From Flavobacterium cucumis (lineage in GTDB: Bacteria; Bacteroidota; Bacteroidia; Flavobacteriales; Flavobacteriaceae): a stretch of 64,000 bases of DNA. Below are positions 33,484 to 42,505 of this stretch, one piece after another (positions within the stretch are counted from its first letter, which is position 1; each line of letters starts with the position of its first letter). The stretch spans positions 533,349 through 597,348 of the forward strand of contig NZ_FRYK01000002.1 of NCBI RefSeq assembly GCF_900148835.1, given 5' to 3'. The notes below the pieces were generated by a model, which was given only the letters and a program-made list of their open reading frames with translations, was not told the DNA's origin and ran no database searches. Position numbers and translations under genes: made by a program.

Positions 33484-34497
33484 ATGATATATATATTAGT
33501 ATTTTTAGTAACAACTTTATTAACCTCTAGCACCAGAAAAGACAAATCAAATCTTTATTTAAACTATTCTTTAAGTGTAAATCAAGCCGAATCTTTTATT
33601 TTAAAAGAAAATTATTCAGAAGCGCTTCTACATTACAAAAAAGCTTTTTCAATTAATGTAAAACCAATAGCAAAAAACTGTTTTACAGCTATGCAAGTAG
33701 CAACAATTGAAAACGATATAAAATTCTTTAAAAACTCACTAAAAAAAGGATTTGAAAGAGGATTGATTCCTGAATATTTAACTAATGATAGTTTAATTGG
33801 AAATTATATTTCTAAACATAATCTTGATAAATTCATAAAATCCCAATTTAAAATATTAAATAAGAAATACAAGGAAAGCATCAATTATGCATTACTTGAT
33901 TCTATCAACAAATTATCCAATTTAGACAATAAGTGGAAAATATATTACTTGGATTCGTTGAGCACTTATGATTCAAAAAACAAGGATATTTATTGGAAGA
34001 AATATGATAGTATTATTTCAGATATTGTTGATGTAAAATTAATTCCACTAATTACAAAATATGGATTCCCAGAAGAAAGAAACATCGATTTGAATTATCT
34101 AGGCATTAAAAGTTTATCGAATAAACCAAATTACGACTATTCGTTTGGAAACAATAAAGCTAAACTTATTTTACTTCACTATTATTCCTATCCAAGAGAC
34201 AAAAGTTATAATCAGTTATTAAAAAACGAAGTATTTAAAGGAAACTTACAACCTGAAATCTATGCCTCAATAATGGATTTTCAATCTAAATTCAGCAATA
34301 TAGACGAATACTACAATGAATGGCATCAAACAGAAGATACTAATAAATTTGTAGCTATAAACAAAAGAAGATTTGAAATTGGATTGCTTCCATTTGAAGA
34401 AAAAAATCTTAAATTTAAGCGAGGACAAAAAATCTGTAAAGAAAAAAGAGAAAATAAAAATCACAAACAAGTTAGACTTTTTTATTGGTGTGGTTAA
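33484..34497 (+). CDS. Exported helical/TPR-like protein of unknown function
   Basis: 337 residues from the ATG at 33484; a TTG at 33457 would overlap the preceding gene. It has an N-terminal hydrophobic segment (MIYILVFLVTTLLTSST) and a TPR-like pair (AESFILKENYSEALLHYKKAFSINV). The remainder is helical and rich in Lys, Asn and Tyr. The C-terminal part (NEWHQTEDTNKFVAINKRRFEIGLLPF) contains no motif I recognise. It starts 4 bases after the preceding stop codon. Confidence 0.65.
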   Translation: MIYILVFLVTTLLTSSTRKDKSNLYLNYSLSVNQAESFILKENYSEALLHYKKAFSINVKPIAKNCFTAMQVATIENDIKFFKNSLKKGFERGLIPEYLTNDSLIGNYISKHNLDKFIKSQFKILNKKYKESINYALLDSINKLSNLDNKWKIYYLDSLSTYDSKNKDIYWKKYDSIISDIVDVKLIPLITKYGFPEERNIDLNYLGIKSLSNKPNYDYSFGNNKAKLILLHYYSYPRDKSYNQLLKNEVFKGNLQPEIYASIMDFQSKFSNIDEYYNEWHQTEDTNKFVAINKRRFEIGLLPFEEKNLKFKRGQKICKEKRENKNHKQVRLFYWCG

Positions 34498-34523
34498 AAT
34501 TAACAAGCTTTAAAAATTAACGA

Positions 34524-36197
34524 ATGAAAATAAAACATATCGTAGTTTTGTTTTCTGTATTTAGCTGGTCAAGTCTAATACAAGGACAAAACATTGAGAA
34601 CTCAAAACCAAATGAGAATGAAATAAAAAACTTTTATAATCTATGTAAAGTATGGGGATTTCTCAAATATTATCATCCAAATGTAGCCAAAGGGAGTTTT
34701 AACTGGGATGAGCATTTATTAACCATTTTACCTAAAATTGAAAAGGCTAAAAATACTCAAGAAATATCCAAAATCTATATTGATTGGATTGATAGTTTAG
34801 GAGATATTAAAGAATGTAAAACTTGTAAAACCATTAATTCAAAACATTCATTTGATAAAAATTTTAATCTTTCTTGGACCCAAGACCGGAATGTATTTTC
34901 TGATGAACTAACAAAAAAATTAAAGTATATAGAGAATAATAGGTTTCAAGGAAAAAGCTACTACATATCTGCTGCTAGCAATGGTAATATTGTAGTTGGA
35001 AATGAGCCAGAATACAAAGATTTTGAGTATCCAAGTAGAAATTTTCGATTGCTAAGCTTGTTTAAATATTGGAATACTATAGAATATTTTTATCCATATA
35101 AATATTTAACAGATCAAAACTGGGATAAAGTCTTATTAGAGATGATACCCAGATTCATTGATTCAAAATCAGAAATGGAGTATCACTTAGCTATGTTGGA
35201 AACAGTCGTTAAGCTAGATGATGGTCATGGCCTTTTTAAAACTAAATTTACAATAGATTTTTTTGGATCAAAATTCATACCAGCAAAATTAAAAATTATC
35301 GAGAACAAAGCAATTGTGACTGGCTTTTACAATGATTCATTATCAAAAATCAATAACTTACAAATAGGTGATATTATTGAAAAAATCAATGATAAATCAA
35401 TTAAAGACATTATTGCGGAAAAATTAAAATATATTCATGGTTCAAATCCGAAAAGTAAAACAAGAGATACATACTATACAATTGCAAACGGGAATACTGA
35501 TAGTTTAGTTTTTTACATAGAACGAAATGGTAAAAAGTACAACAAAACTATTCATCGATATCCTTTTGATTTAATTTTTAAAACGAATTATAAAAAAGAA
35601 AAATACAAAATAATTGAAAACAATATTGGATATGTAGATATGTCAACCCTAGAAATGAAAGATGTAGATCAAATGATGAAAACTTTTGAAAACACTAAAG
35701 CCATTATTATCGACATTAGAAATTATCCTAACTTTATTCCATATTTGATTTCTAACTATTTAAATTCAGAAAAGAAAGACTTTGTTAAAATAAGTATTCC
35801 TGATTTAAAATATCCTGGAAAATTTATTTGGAAACAAAATGGTATGACTGGAAAAAAGAATAAGGATTTTTATAAAGGAAAAGTTGTTTTGTTGGTAAAC
35901 GAGGAAACCCAAAGTAGGGCGGAATTTTCTGTAATGTGCCTACAAACTGCAAATAATGTGATAACAATAGGAAGTCAAACTGCAGGTGCTGATGGAAATT
36001 TAAGTTTTACTAAATTTATTGGTGATTATAAATCATTTTTCTCAGGAACTGGAATTTATTATCCAGATGGAACTATTGCTCAAAGAAAAGGAGTTAAAAT
36101 AGATATTGAAGTTAATCAAACAATTAAAGGCATTCAAGAAGGTCGAGATGAAATTCTTGAAAGAGCAATAGAATACTTGGGACATAAGTTAGATTAA
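34524..36197 (+). CDS. Exported S41 family peptidase
   Basis: 557 residues with a signal peptide (MKIKHIVVLFSVFSWSSLIQG). The N-terminal helical part (KNFYNLCKVWGFLKYYHPNV) occurs in a subset of Bacteroidota S41 proteins. A PDZ-like region follows (SKINNLQIGDIIEKINDKSI), and the C-terminal peptidase domain has NEETQSRAEFSVMCLQ with the nucleophile at Ser464 and TIGSQTAGADGN after it. S41 enzymes cleave near protein C-termini in the periplasm. It is the third of three adjacent exported proteins. Confidence 0.88.
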   Translation: MKIKHIVVLFSVFSWSSLIQGQNIENSKPNENEIKNFYNLCKVWGFLKYYHPNVAKGSFNWDEHLLTILPKIEKAKNTQEISKIYIDWIDSLGDIKECKTCKTINSKHSFDKNFNLSWTQDRNVFSDELTKKLKYIENNRFQGKSYYISAASNGNIVVGNEPEYKDFEYPSRNFRLLSLFKYWNTIEYFYPYKYLTDQNWDKVLLEMIPRFIDSKSEMEYHLAMLETVVKLDDGHGLFKTKFTIDFFGSKFIPAKLKIIENKAIVTGFYNDSLSKINNLQIGDIIEKINDKSIKDIIAEKLKYIHGSNPKSKTRDTYYTIANGNTDSLVFYIERNGKKYNKTIHRYPFDLIFKTNYKKEKYKIIENNIGYVDMSTLEMKDVDQMMKTFENTKAIIIDIRNYPNFIPYLISNYLNSEKKDFVKISIPDLKYPGKFIWKQNGMTGKKNKDFYKGKVVLLVNEETQSRAEFSVMCLQTANNVITIGSQTAGADGNLSFTKFIGDYKSFFSGTGIYYPDGTIAQRKGVKIDIEVNQTIKGIQEGRDEILERAIEYLGHKLD

Positions 36198-36271
36198 AAG
36201 AAGTATAAGAAATTGATTGTAAAATTGTATTTTTACTGCTTACTAGAAACTGAATACTGAACACTATAAAA

Positions 36272-37018
36272 ATGATGCTCATTCGCTACTTATCGCAAAT
36301 AGGAAAATACTTCATTATGTTGAAAGAAATTTTCAACAAGCCTACTAAATGGTCGGCCATGAAACAATTAATCTTTAAAGAAGTTGATGATTTAATTATC
36401 GATTCGCTTGGAATTGTATCTTTCATATCATTTTTCGTTGGTGGTGTTGTGGCTATTCAAACAGCATTAAACTTAACGAATCCGTTAATTCCTAAATTTT
36501 TAATTGGATTTGCAACACGTCAATCAGTTATATTAGAGTTCGCCCCAACTTTTATTTCGATCATCATGGCAGGTAAAATGGGTTCGTTCATTACTTCTAG
36601 TATCGGAACGATGCGCGTTACGGAACAAATTGATGCCTTAGAAGTTATGGGGGTTAATTCCTTAAATTATTTGGTTTTCCCTAAAATAATTGCCCTACTG
36701 TTATATCCATTTGTGATTGGAATGAGTATGTTTTTAGGAGTTTTTGGTGGTTGGATGGCTGCTGTTTATGGTGGATTTACTACTAGTTTCGAATTCACAA
36801 CCGGACTTCAAGCGGAGTTTATACCATTTCATATTGCTTATGCTTTTATTAAAACCATTGTTTTTGCTTTCATTTTAGCTACGATTCCTTCCTTCCATGG
36901 GTATTACATGAAAGGCGGTGCTTTAGAAGTGGGTAAAGCAAGTACCGTTTCTTTCGTTTGGACATCGGTAGTTATCATTTTAATGAATTTTATATTAACA
37001 CAACTTCTTTTAAGCTAA
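36272..37018 (+). CDS. mlaE: MlaE family ABC transporter permease
   Basis: 248 residues, the usual size. MlaE/YrbE core: SIGIV-like FISFFVGGVVAIQTALNL, FAPTFISIIMAGKMGSFITS, IGTMRVTEQIDALEVMGVN, the last being the family signature. It is the inner-membrane permease of a phospholipid (Mla/MCE) transporter. Its ATPase gene follows with a 1-base overlap. The MCE substrate-binding subunit and outer-membrane parts are not nearby. Confidence 0.93.
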   Translation: MMLIRYLSQIGKYFIMLKEIFNKPTKWSAMKQLIFKEVDDLIIDSLGIVSFISFFVGGVVAIQTALNLTNPLIPKFLIGFATRQSVILEFAPTFISIIMAGKMGSFITSSIGTMRVTEQIDALEVMGVNSLNYLVFPKIIALLLYPFVIGMSMFLGVFGGWMAAVYGGFTTSFEFTTGLQAEFIPFHIAYAFIKTIVFAFILATIPSFHGYYMKGGALEVGKASTVSFVWTSVVIILMNFILTQLLLS

Positions 37019-37791
37019 TGATTGAGGTAAAAAATATTGTAAAAAAATTTGGTGAACAAACCGTATTAAAAGGAGTTTCTACTCGCTTTGAAGCTGGAAT
37101 GACCAATCTAATCATTGGACAAAGTGGTTCTGGAAAAACCGTTTTCTTAAAATCGTTATTAGGAATTCACACCCCTGATAGCGGGACCATTTCTTTTGAC
37201 GGTAGAATTTATTCCGAACTTTCAAACGACGAAAGACGTGAGTTAAGAACCGAAATCGGAATGGTATTTCAAGGAAGTGCTCTTTTTGACAGTATGACCG
37301 TTGAAGAAAACATTGGATTTCCATTAAAAATGTTTACCAATAAATCGACAAAAGAAATTAAAGAGCGTGTTGATTTTGTAATCGATAGGGTTCACTTAGT
37401 CAATGCACATCACAAAAGACCCTCAGAAATTTCTGGAGGAATGCAAAAACGTGTTGCCATTGCCAGAGCTATTGTAAACAATCCAAAATATCTGTTTTGT
37501 GATGAACCAAATTCAGGTTTGGATCCAAAAACGGCAATTGTAATTGACAATTTGATTCAGGAAATCACTCAAGAATATAATATCACTACCGTGATTAATA
37601 CGCACGACATGAACTCCGTTATGGAAATAGGAGAGAAAATTGTTTTCTTAAAAAATGGATTATTGGAATGGGAAGGTTCAAACAAAGAAATCTTTAAAAC
37701 CGACAACGAAGCTGTTACTGATTTTGTGTATTCTTCTGAATTATTCAAACGTGTTCGAAAAATGTATTTAGAAGACGATGTTATTGAATAG
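37018..37791 (+). CDS. mlaF: MlaF-like ABC transporter ATP-binding protein
   Basis: 257 residues from the ATG at 37018, which shares one base with the mlaE stop codon; a frame open from 36958 is a shadow within mlaE. Walker A GQSGSGKT at 34-41, signature ISGGMQKR at 138-145, Walker B YLFCDEPNSGLDP at 158-170. It energises phospholipid transport with MlaE. Its last 11 bases overlap the end of the convergent DUF389 gene. Confidence 0.93.
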   Translation: MIEVKNIVKKFGEQTVLKGVSTRFEAGMTNLIIGQSGSGKTVFLKSLLGIHTPDSGTISFDGRIYSELSNDERRELRTEIGMVFQGSALFDSMTVEENIGFPLKMFTNKSTKEIKERVDFVIDRVHLVNAHHKRPSEISGGMQKRVAIARAIVNNPKYLFCDEPNSGLDPKTAIVIDNLIQEITQEYNITTVINTHDMNSVMEIGEKIVFLKNGLLEWEGSNKEIFKTDNEAVTDFVYSSELFKRVRKMYLEDDVIE

Positions 37792-39106
37792 CTTGAACTT
37801 TTAACTTTGAATTACTTGTTTTCACTCTTAACCAATTTTGTATTTGATCATTTCTTAGTGAGACATTTTCAGTTTCGGTTCTCCATTTAATATAAAAGGT
37901 GGGAATTGTATCTATTTTATCAAAATTTGATTTTAAAATTCTACCATAAGAAACCTCAACAATACTAGTGTCAATTGCGTGTATCTCTTTGCTTATCTCC
38001 TCGAATACGGAAGCAATTGGATATTGATTATTAGCAATTTTTTGAGAAGTTAATAAAATCTTCTCATCCTCATTCAAACTTTTATTCCCATCACTTTCTT
38101 GATAATTCTTAATGAGGTTAATTTTTACGTTCTCATATCCTTTCTTTGATAAATTAACTTTTAAATCATTTAAATCACTTTGATTTACCTTATTGCCAAT
38201 AATCGCAAATGAAATTTCTTTTTGAGAATAGTCTTTTTCAATATCAAAAATCAAGACGCCTTTTTTCTCTTTTTGTTCTTGAATAAAATGACTTATAGTT
38301 TGGTTAAAGTCAGACTGTCTATATAATTTATAGAAGAAAAAAATACTCGGTATTAAAATTACAAAAGCTGAGATATAAATAACATTTGAAATGATTTTTT
38401 CCCTCTTAGAATCAAGATATTGCTCAAAAGGAAACTTCAAAAATCTAACGATTACAAATGTTGCGGTAGCAATAAAAATAGTATTAATTGAAAATAAAAA
38501 CATTGCTCCTCCAAAAAAATGCCACTTCCCGGTTGCTAAACCAAAACCCGCAGTACACAAAGGGGGCATCAAAGCAGTAGCAATAGCAACTCCAGATATG
38601 GTAGTTATCGCTTTAGAACGCCTACTAAATGCAATAATTAATGCCAAACCTCCAGAGAAAGCAATAATAACATCTCTTACATCAGGACCAGTTCTAGCGA
38701 TTAATTCGGGTGTTTCATTTTGGAAGACAGGAATGCTAAAATATAAAAAAGATGTAATCAAACTCAAAGCCACCATAATTCCGAAATTTTTGACCGCTTT
38801 TCGGAGTAAAAAAATATCATTAATTCCTAATGACAACCCTATTCCCATAATAGGCCCCATTAAAGGTGAAATCAACATGGCACCAATAACAACAGCAGAC
38901 GAACTTGTATTTAATCCCGCAGACGCGATTAAAATCGAAAAGATTAAAACCCATGCAGTTTGGCCTTTAATAGGAATCCCCGCTTTTACATCATCAATTG
39001 TCGCATTAACATCAGTATCATCAAAAATATTAAAAGTCTCTTTTAAAAATAATGTAATACCTTGAAGCATGCTTTTTCTAGGATTTTCTTTACCGTTTTC
39101 CATCAA
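37781..39106 (-). CDS. DUF389 membrane protein
   Basis: 441 residues. Residues 60-260 hold about six transmembrane segments with family motifs (LNTSSSAVVIGAMLISPLMG, MGIGLSLGINDIFLLRKA, ATALMPPLCTAGFGLATGKW). The C-terminal part is a cytoplasmic or periplasmic mixed domain (YSQKEISFAIIGNKVNQSDL). The function is unknown. It directly abuts the guanylyltransferase gene with no spacing, so the two are probably coupled in translation. Confidence 0.9.
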   Translation of the reverse strand: MMENGKENPRKSMLQGITLFLKETFNIFDDTDVNATIDDVKAGIPIKGQTAWVLIFSILIASAGLNTSSSAVVIGAMLISPLMGPIMGIGLSLGINDIFLLRKAVKNFGIMVALSLITSFLYFSIPVFQNETPELIARTGPDVRDVIIAFSGGLALIIAFSRRSKAITTISGVAIATALMPPLCTAGFGLATGKWHFFGGAMFLFSINTIFIATATFVIVRFLKFPFEQYLDSKREKIISNVIYISAFVILIPSIFFFYKLYRQSDFNQTISHFIQEQKEKKGVLIFDIEKDYSQKEISFAIIGNKVNQSDLNDLKVNLSKKGYENVKINLIKNYQESDGNKSLNEDEKILLTSQKIANNQYPIASVFEEISKEIHAIDTSIVEVSYGRILKSNFDKIDTIPTFYIKWRTETENVSLRNDQIQNWLRVKTSNSKLKVQAIQ

Positions 39107-40165
39107 CTACTCGTTCAATTTAGAAACTATTTGCTTAATGTTTTGCTCCTTATTTTTTGGATAAATCAACAAAACATCGTCTTTATCTACTATAATATAA
39201 TCGGTCAAACCGTCAATTACAACAAGCTTTTTCCCTTCAGTTCTAATGATATTATTAGTGGCATTCTCTAAATAAACGGAAGCATTTACGACAGCATTTT
39301 CTTGTTCGTCTTTTGGTAATTTATCATATAACGATCCCCAAGTCCCTAAATCATTCCAATCGAAAGTTGCAGGTAGCACGTAAACATTTTGTGCCTTTTC
39401 TAGAATGGCATAATCTACCGAAATATTTTGTGCTAATGGATAATTATCTTTTATAAAAGCTTCCTCTTTTGGTGTATTTAAGGCCTCATATCCATTCATA
39501 AAATGATCATACATCACAGGCTGAAACTCCTTATACGCTTTTAAAACTGATTTTGCACTCCAAACGAAAATCCCCGCATTCCAGAGGAAATTTCGGCTTT
39601 GAATAAACTTTCTTGCAGTTGCATAATCTGGCTTTTCTCTGAATTGTTTTACCTTTTTTATAGGACGTGAATCTAATTTATCGAATTCAATATAACCGTA
39701 ACCCGTATTAGCAAACGTTGGTAAAATTCCCAAGGTCATTAAGTTCTCATCGCGCTCACAAAAATCAAAAGTGTATTGAAGATTAGAACAAAACTGTACT
39801 TCATCTTCAATCCAATGATCCGAAGGCGCAACCACCATAATGGCATCAGGATTTTGTTTTTTTATTTTTAAAGAAGCATATAGAATACAAGGTGCTGTAT
39901 TTCTCATAGCTGGTTCTAAAACAATTTGCTCTTGTTGAATCATGGGTAATTGCTCTAAAACGATGTCATTGTAAACCTCGTTCGTAAGAATCAAAATATT
40001 TTCTTTAGGAATAATCTGAGACAATCTTGTGAAAGTCTTTTGAATTAACGTTTCGCCCGTCCCTAACATATCGTGAAATTGCTTAGGAAACTCGGTTGTG
40101 CTCACTGGCCAAAATCGAGAACCAACTCCACCAGCCATTATAATTGCGTAATAATTTTTATTCAT
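39107..40165 (-). CDS. manC: Mannose-1-phosphate guanylyltransferase
   Basis: 352 residues, the monofunctional form without an isomerase domain. Nucleotidyltransferase signature MAGGVGSRFWPVST at 10-23, then FREKPDYATARKF and WNAGIFVWSAKS. It makes GDP-mannose from mannose-1-phosphate and GTP for LPS O-chain and glycan synthesis. Upstream lies the SprT-like gene (18-bp gap), and the DUF389 gene follows with zero spacing. Confidence 0.95.
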   Translation of the reverse strand: MNKNYYAIIMAGGVGSRFWPVSTTEFPKQFHDMLGTGETLIQKTFTRLSQIIPKENILILTNEVYNDIVLEQLPMIQQEQIVLEPAMRNTAPCILYASLKIKKQNPDAIMVVAPSDHWIEDEVQFCSNLQYTFDFCERDENLMTLGILPTFANTGYGYIEFDKLDSRPIKKVKQFREKPDYATARKFIQSRNFLWNAGIFVWSAKSVLKAYKEFQPVMYDHFMNGYEALNTPKEEAFIKDNYPLAQNISVDYAILEKAQNVYVLPATFDWNDLGTWGSLYDKLPKDEQENAVVNASVYLENATNNIIRTEGKKLVVIDGLTDYIIVDKDDVLLIYPKNKEQNIKQIVSKLNE

Positions 40166-40183
40166 TTTGTACTTTTTTTGTTG

Positions 40184-40792
40184 CTACGTATTATTCGGCA
40201 ACAATTCCACTTCAGCATTAGGTTGAAACAGATACAATCGTCCAGAACTTATTTCTAAACATTCGTATCGCTTAACTCGCAATGCAATTTTTTTGAAAAT
40301 TTTTCCATTGTGAATTCTAAAATGACTTCCCATCGGAATTTCAAAGATATAATTTTTATCGGTTTCTTTTTGGTCAAATTGCTTTAATGCAATGGCTAAT
40401 TTTGCATCAGTATCGCTACTTGCTTTTGGATTTCTAAAATGTTTAGCAAGTAATGGCAACAATAGATTTGGGAATATTTCAGGTCGAATAAACGGCACCA
40501 TCAAACGTTGAAATGTAAGTTTCCATTCTTCTCCATGCGGTTTTATGTTTCGACCATATTTTTCAAATGCTACCAAATGGGCGATTTCGTGAATTAGAGT
40601 TATTAAAAATCGGTATTTATTCAAACTGGCATTCACAGTAATTAAATGAAAGCCTTGAGCATCTTTCCGATAATCGCCATGACGTGTTTGACGTTCGTTG
40701 ACGATTTTAAGATGCACATGATTCGCTTTGATTAACTCAAAACAATGATGAACTGCGTGTTCAGGTAAATACTTTTTTAAAACGTCGCTCAA
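40184..40792 (-). CDS. SprT-like zinc protease domain protein
   Basis: 202 residues. The HEIAH zinc motif is at 68-72 within LITLIHEIAHLVAFEKYG, and the third ligand His86 in IKPHGEEWK matches the SprT pattern. Members include the DNA-protein crosslink protease Spartan; bacterial SprT substrates are unknown. It starts 2 bases after the SDR gene's stop codon, so translation is coupled. The C-terminus (FRIHNGKIFKKIALRVKRYECL) lacks zinc-ribbon cysteines. Confidence 0.9.
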   Translation of the reverse strand: MSDVLKKYLPEHAVHHCFELIKANHVHLKIVNERQTRHGDYRKDAQGFHLITVNASLNKYRFLITLIHEIAHLVAFEKYGRNIKPHGEEWKLTFQRLMVPFIRPEIFPNLLLPLLAKHFRNPKASSDTDAKLAIALKQFDQKETDKNYIFEIPMGSHFRIHNGKIFKKIALRVKRYECLEISSGRLYLFQPNAEVELLPNNT

Positions 40793-40794
40793 TT

Positions 40795-41478
40795 TTAAGG
40801 CGTTGAAGATGAAACTTGCAATACTTTACCGTTATAATATTTGTTTCCAGTTAAAGCGAAATCGAAAATATAATCTGCCATTTCTTTTGCTGAAAGTGGC
40901 GCTTGATATCCTGGAAAAGCTTCTTGTAACATTTCTGTATTGACCGCTCCAAGTGCCAGAACATTAAAAGCAATTCCTTTTTCTTTATATTCTTCAGCTA
41001 ATAATTCCGACAACGTAATCACGGCTCCTTTACTTGATGAATATGCAGCTAAACCAGCGAATTTCATACTTCCTTGAATGCCTCCCATAGAACTAATCGT
41101 TACTACATGACTGCCTTTTTCCATAAAGGGAATAGATATTCTTGTCAATTCCGCAACTGCAAAAACATTGACTTTGTATATATTTTGAAATTCTTCTGAT
41201 GTAATTTGCGTAAAAGGTTTATTTAACAAACTTCCAGCATTGTGAATCAAAACATCAACCTTTTTCCAAGTTTGCGTAATAAATTTTTCTACTTGTATTA
41301 CCTCATCTGGATTTGAAATATCAATTGACAGGCAAGTAATGTTTGGATTTTCGATTAACGCTTTTGGTGTTTTTCTAGAAAGAGCTAATACTTGATGTCC
41401 GGCATTTGCAAATTGCAAGGCTAATTCGTAACCTATTCCACGCGAAGTTCCCGTTATAATGATGTTTTTACTTTTCAT
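40795..41478 (-). CDS. SDR family oxidoreductase
   Basis: 227 residues, classical short-chain dehydrogenase. NAD(P)-binding TGTSRGIG at 9-16, NAG motif in LIHNAG, catalytic Tyr146 and Lys150 in AAYSSSKGAV, and active-site Ser near 129-130. The substrate is not predictable. It overlaps the M28 peptidase gene by 11 bases and lies 2 bases before sprT-like, forming a tight run. Confidence 0.92.
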   Translation of the reverse strand: MKSKNIIITGTSRGIGYELALQFANAGHQVLALSRKTPKALIENPNITCLSIDISNPDEVIQVEKFITQTWKKVDVLIHNAGSLLNKPFTQITSEEFQNIYKVNVFAVAELTRISIPFMEKGSHVVTISSMGGIQGSMKFAGLAAYSSSKGAVITLSELLAEEYKEKGIAFNVLALGAVNTEMLQEAFPGYQAPLSAKEMADYIFDFALTGNKYYNGKVLQVSSSTP

Positions 41479-42433
41479 TTAATTTGATTTCTTTTTTTGA
41501 GGCATTTATCATTTTTTCTAAAACTGGAATTGTTTTGGAAATTACAGTCGTCATGTGTTTGGTATCCATCAATTCAAACTCATCATCTGGTTGGTGATAG
41601 AATTGAAAATTTTCAAAATCAAAAGTAGACACCGTCTGAGCTGGAACATTAAATTCAGTGAAAAACGGATAATTGTCAGAAGCTCTAAACAACATATATT
41701 TGGTTTCAATTGGTAAATATCCTACTAACTTTTCTCCTGCATATTCATTCATTGTGGTTGCCATATTAGATTTACCAAAACCAGTCAAATAGAAATCCAT
41801 TCCTTTGTCTTTCATTGGCACTCCAATCATTTCAAAATTGAACATGAAATACAGGTCCATTTTTTGTTCTTTCAATTTAGCAGCCAAATGCTTTGACCCT
41901 AAAAGGCCTTTTTCCTCGGCAGAAAAGAATACAAAAAGTACACTTCGCTTGTTATTTTTGAATTTCGCAAAATACTTAGCTACTTCAGTAACCGCTGTGG
42001 TTCCTGTTGCGTTATCATTAGCTCCATTTACAATTACATCACCATTCACACCATTTTGCAACATTCCAATATGATCATAATGTGCCCCGATTACAACGAA
42101 CTCATTTTTTAATTTTTTATCCGTTCCTTCGATATAGCCTACAATATTGAAAGCAGGCTTATCAAAATTTGATAACGTATCGCGATAGGTTTTGAAATAA
42201 GGTTTTATTCCGTTTTCTTGAAGTAAATTTTCCAAATAAACTGCTGCTTTTTCAATTCCTTCACTACCCGAATCTCTTCCTTCTAGTTCATCAGAAGTTA
42301 AATAAGACAAAGTTTTAATTACATTTTCTTCAGCAACTTGATAGTTTACTTTTGAAATATTCTTAGAAGTAACATTGGTTTGTGCATGCAATGATAATCC
42401 AACGAAAGAAATTAGGAATACGATTTTTTTCAT
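41468..42433 (-). CDS. Exported M28 family metallopeptidase
   Basis: 321 residues from the ATG at 42433. That start opens a clear signal peptide (MKKIVFLISFVGLSLHAQ), whereas the longer frame from 42502 would read through a terminator. The zinc-binding residues are in IGAHYDHIG (His118, Asp120), GANDNATGTTA (Asp140) and SAEEKGLLGS (Glu173/174). It is a co-catalytic two-zinc aminopeptidase fold. It likely trims peptides in the periplasm, alongside the S46 and S41 enzymes of this window. Confidence 0.92.
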   Translation of the reverse strand: MKKIVFLISFVGLSLHAQTNVTSKNISKVNYQVAEENVIKTLSYLTSDELEGRDSGSEGIEKAAVYLENLLQENGIKPYFKTYRDTLSNFDKPAFNIVGYIEGTDKKLKNEFVVIGAHYDHIGMLQNGVNGDVIVNGANDNATGTTAVTEVAKYFAKFKNNKRSVLFVFFSAEEKGLLGSKHLAAKLKEQKMDLYFMFNFEMIGVPMKDKGMDFYLTGFGKSNMATTMNEYAGEKLVGYLPIETKYMLFRASDNYPFFTEFNVPAQTVSTFDFENFQFYHQPDDEFELMDTKHMTTVISKTIPVLEKMINASKKEIKLNEK

Positions 42434-42457
42434 AGTTTTTAGTTTTAAGTAAAAATA

Positions 42458-42485
42458 AAAAAATCCCGAGTAAATCGGGATTTTG
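42458..42485 (-). terminator. Intrinsic terminator after the E2 gene
   Basis: aaatcccga and tcgggattt flank a 4- to 5-base loop; on the minus strand it is followed by a long T-run. It separates the pdhA-E2 unit from the M28 peptidase gene downstream. Confidence 0.85.
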
Positions 42486-42505
42486 TATGATAAATTTAAC
42501 ACTTA

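Noticed and set aside
38391..39065. 224-codon open frame on the plus strand opposite DUF389
   Set aside because: It mirrors the transmembrane-rich DUF389 gene; the encoded peptide shows no domain and the opposite frame has clear family motifs.
42434..42502. Longer start for the M28 peptidase
   Set aside because: The extra frame crosses the E2 terminator hairpin and precedes a complete signal peptide at 42433.
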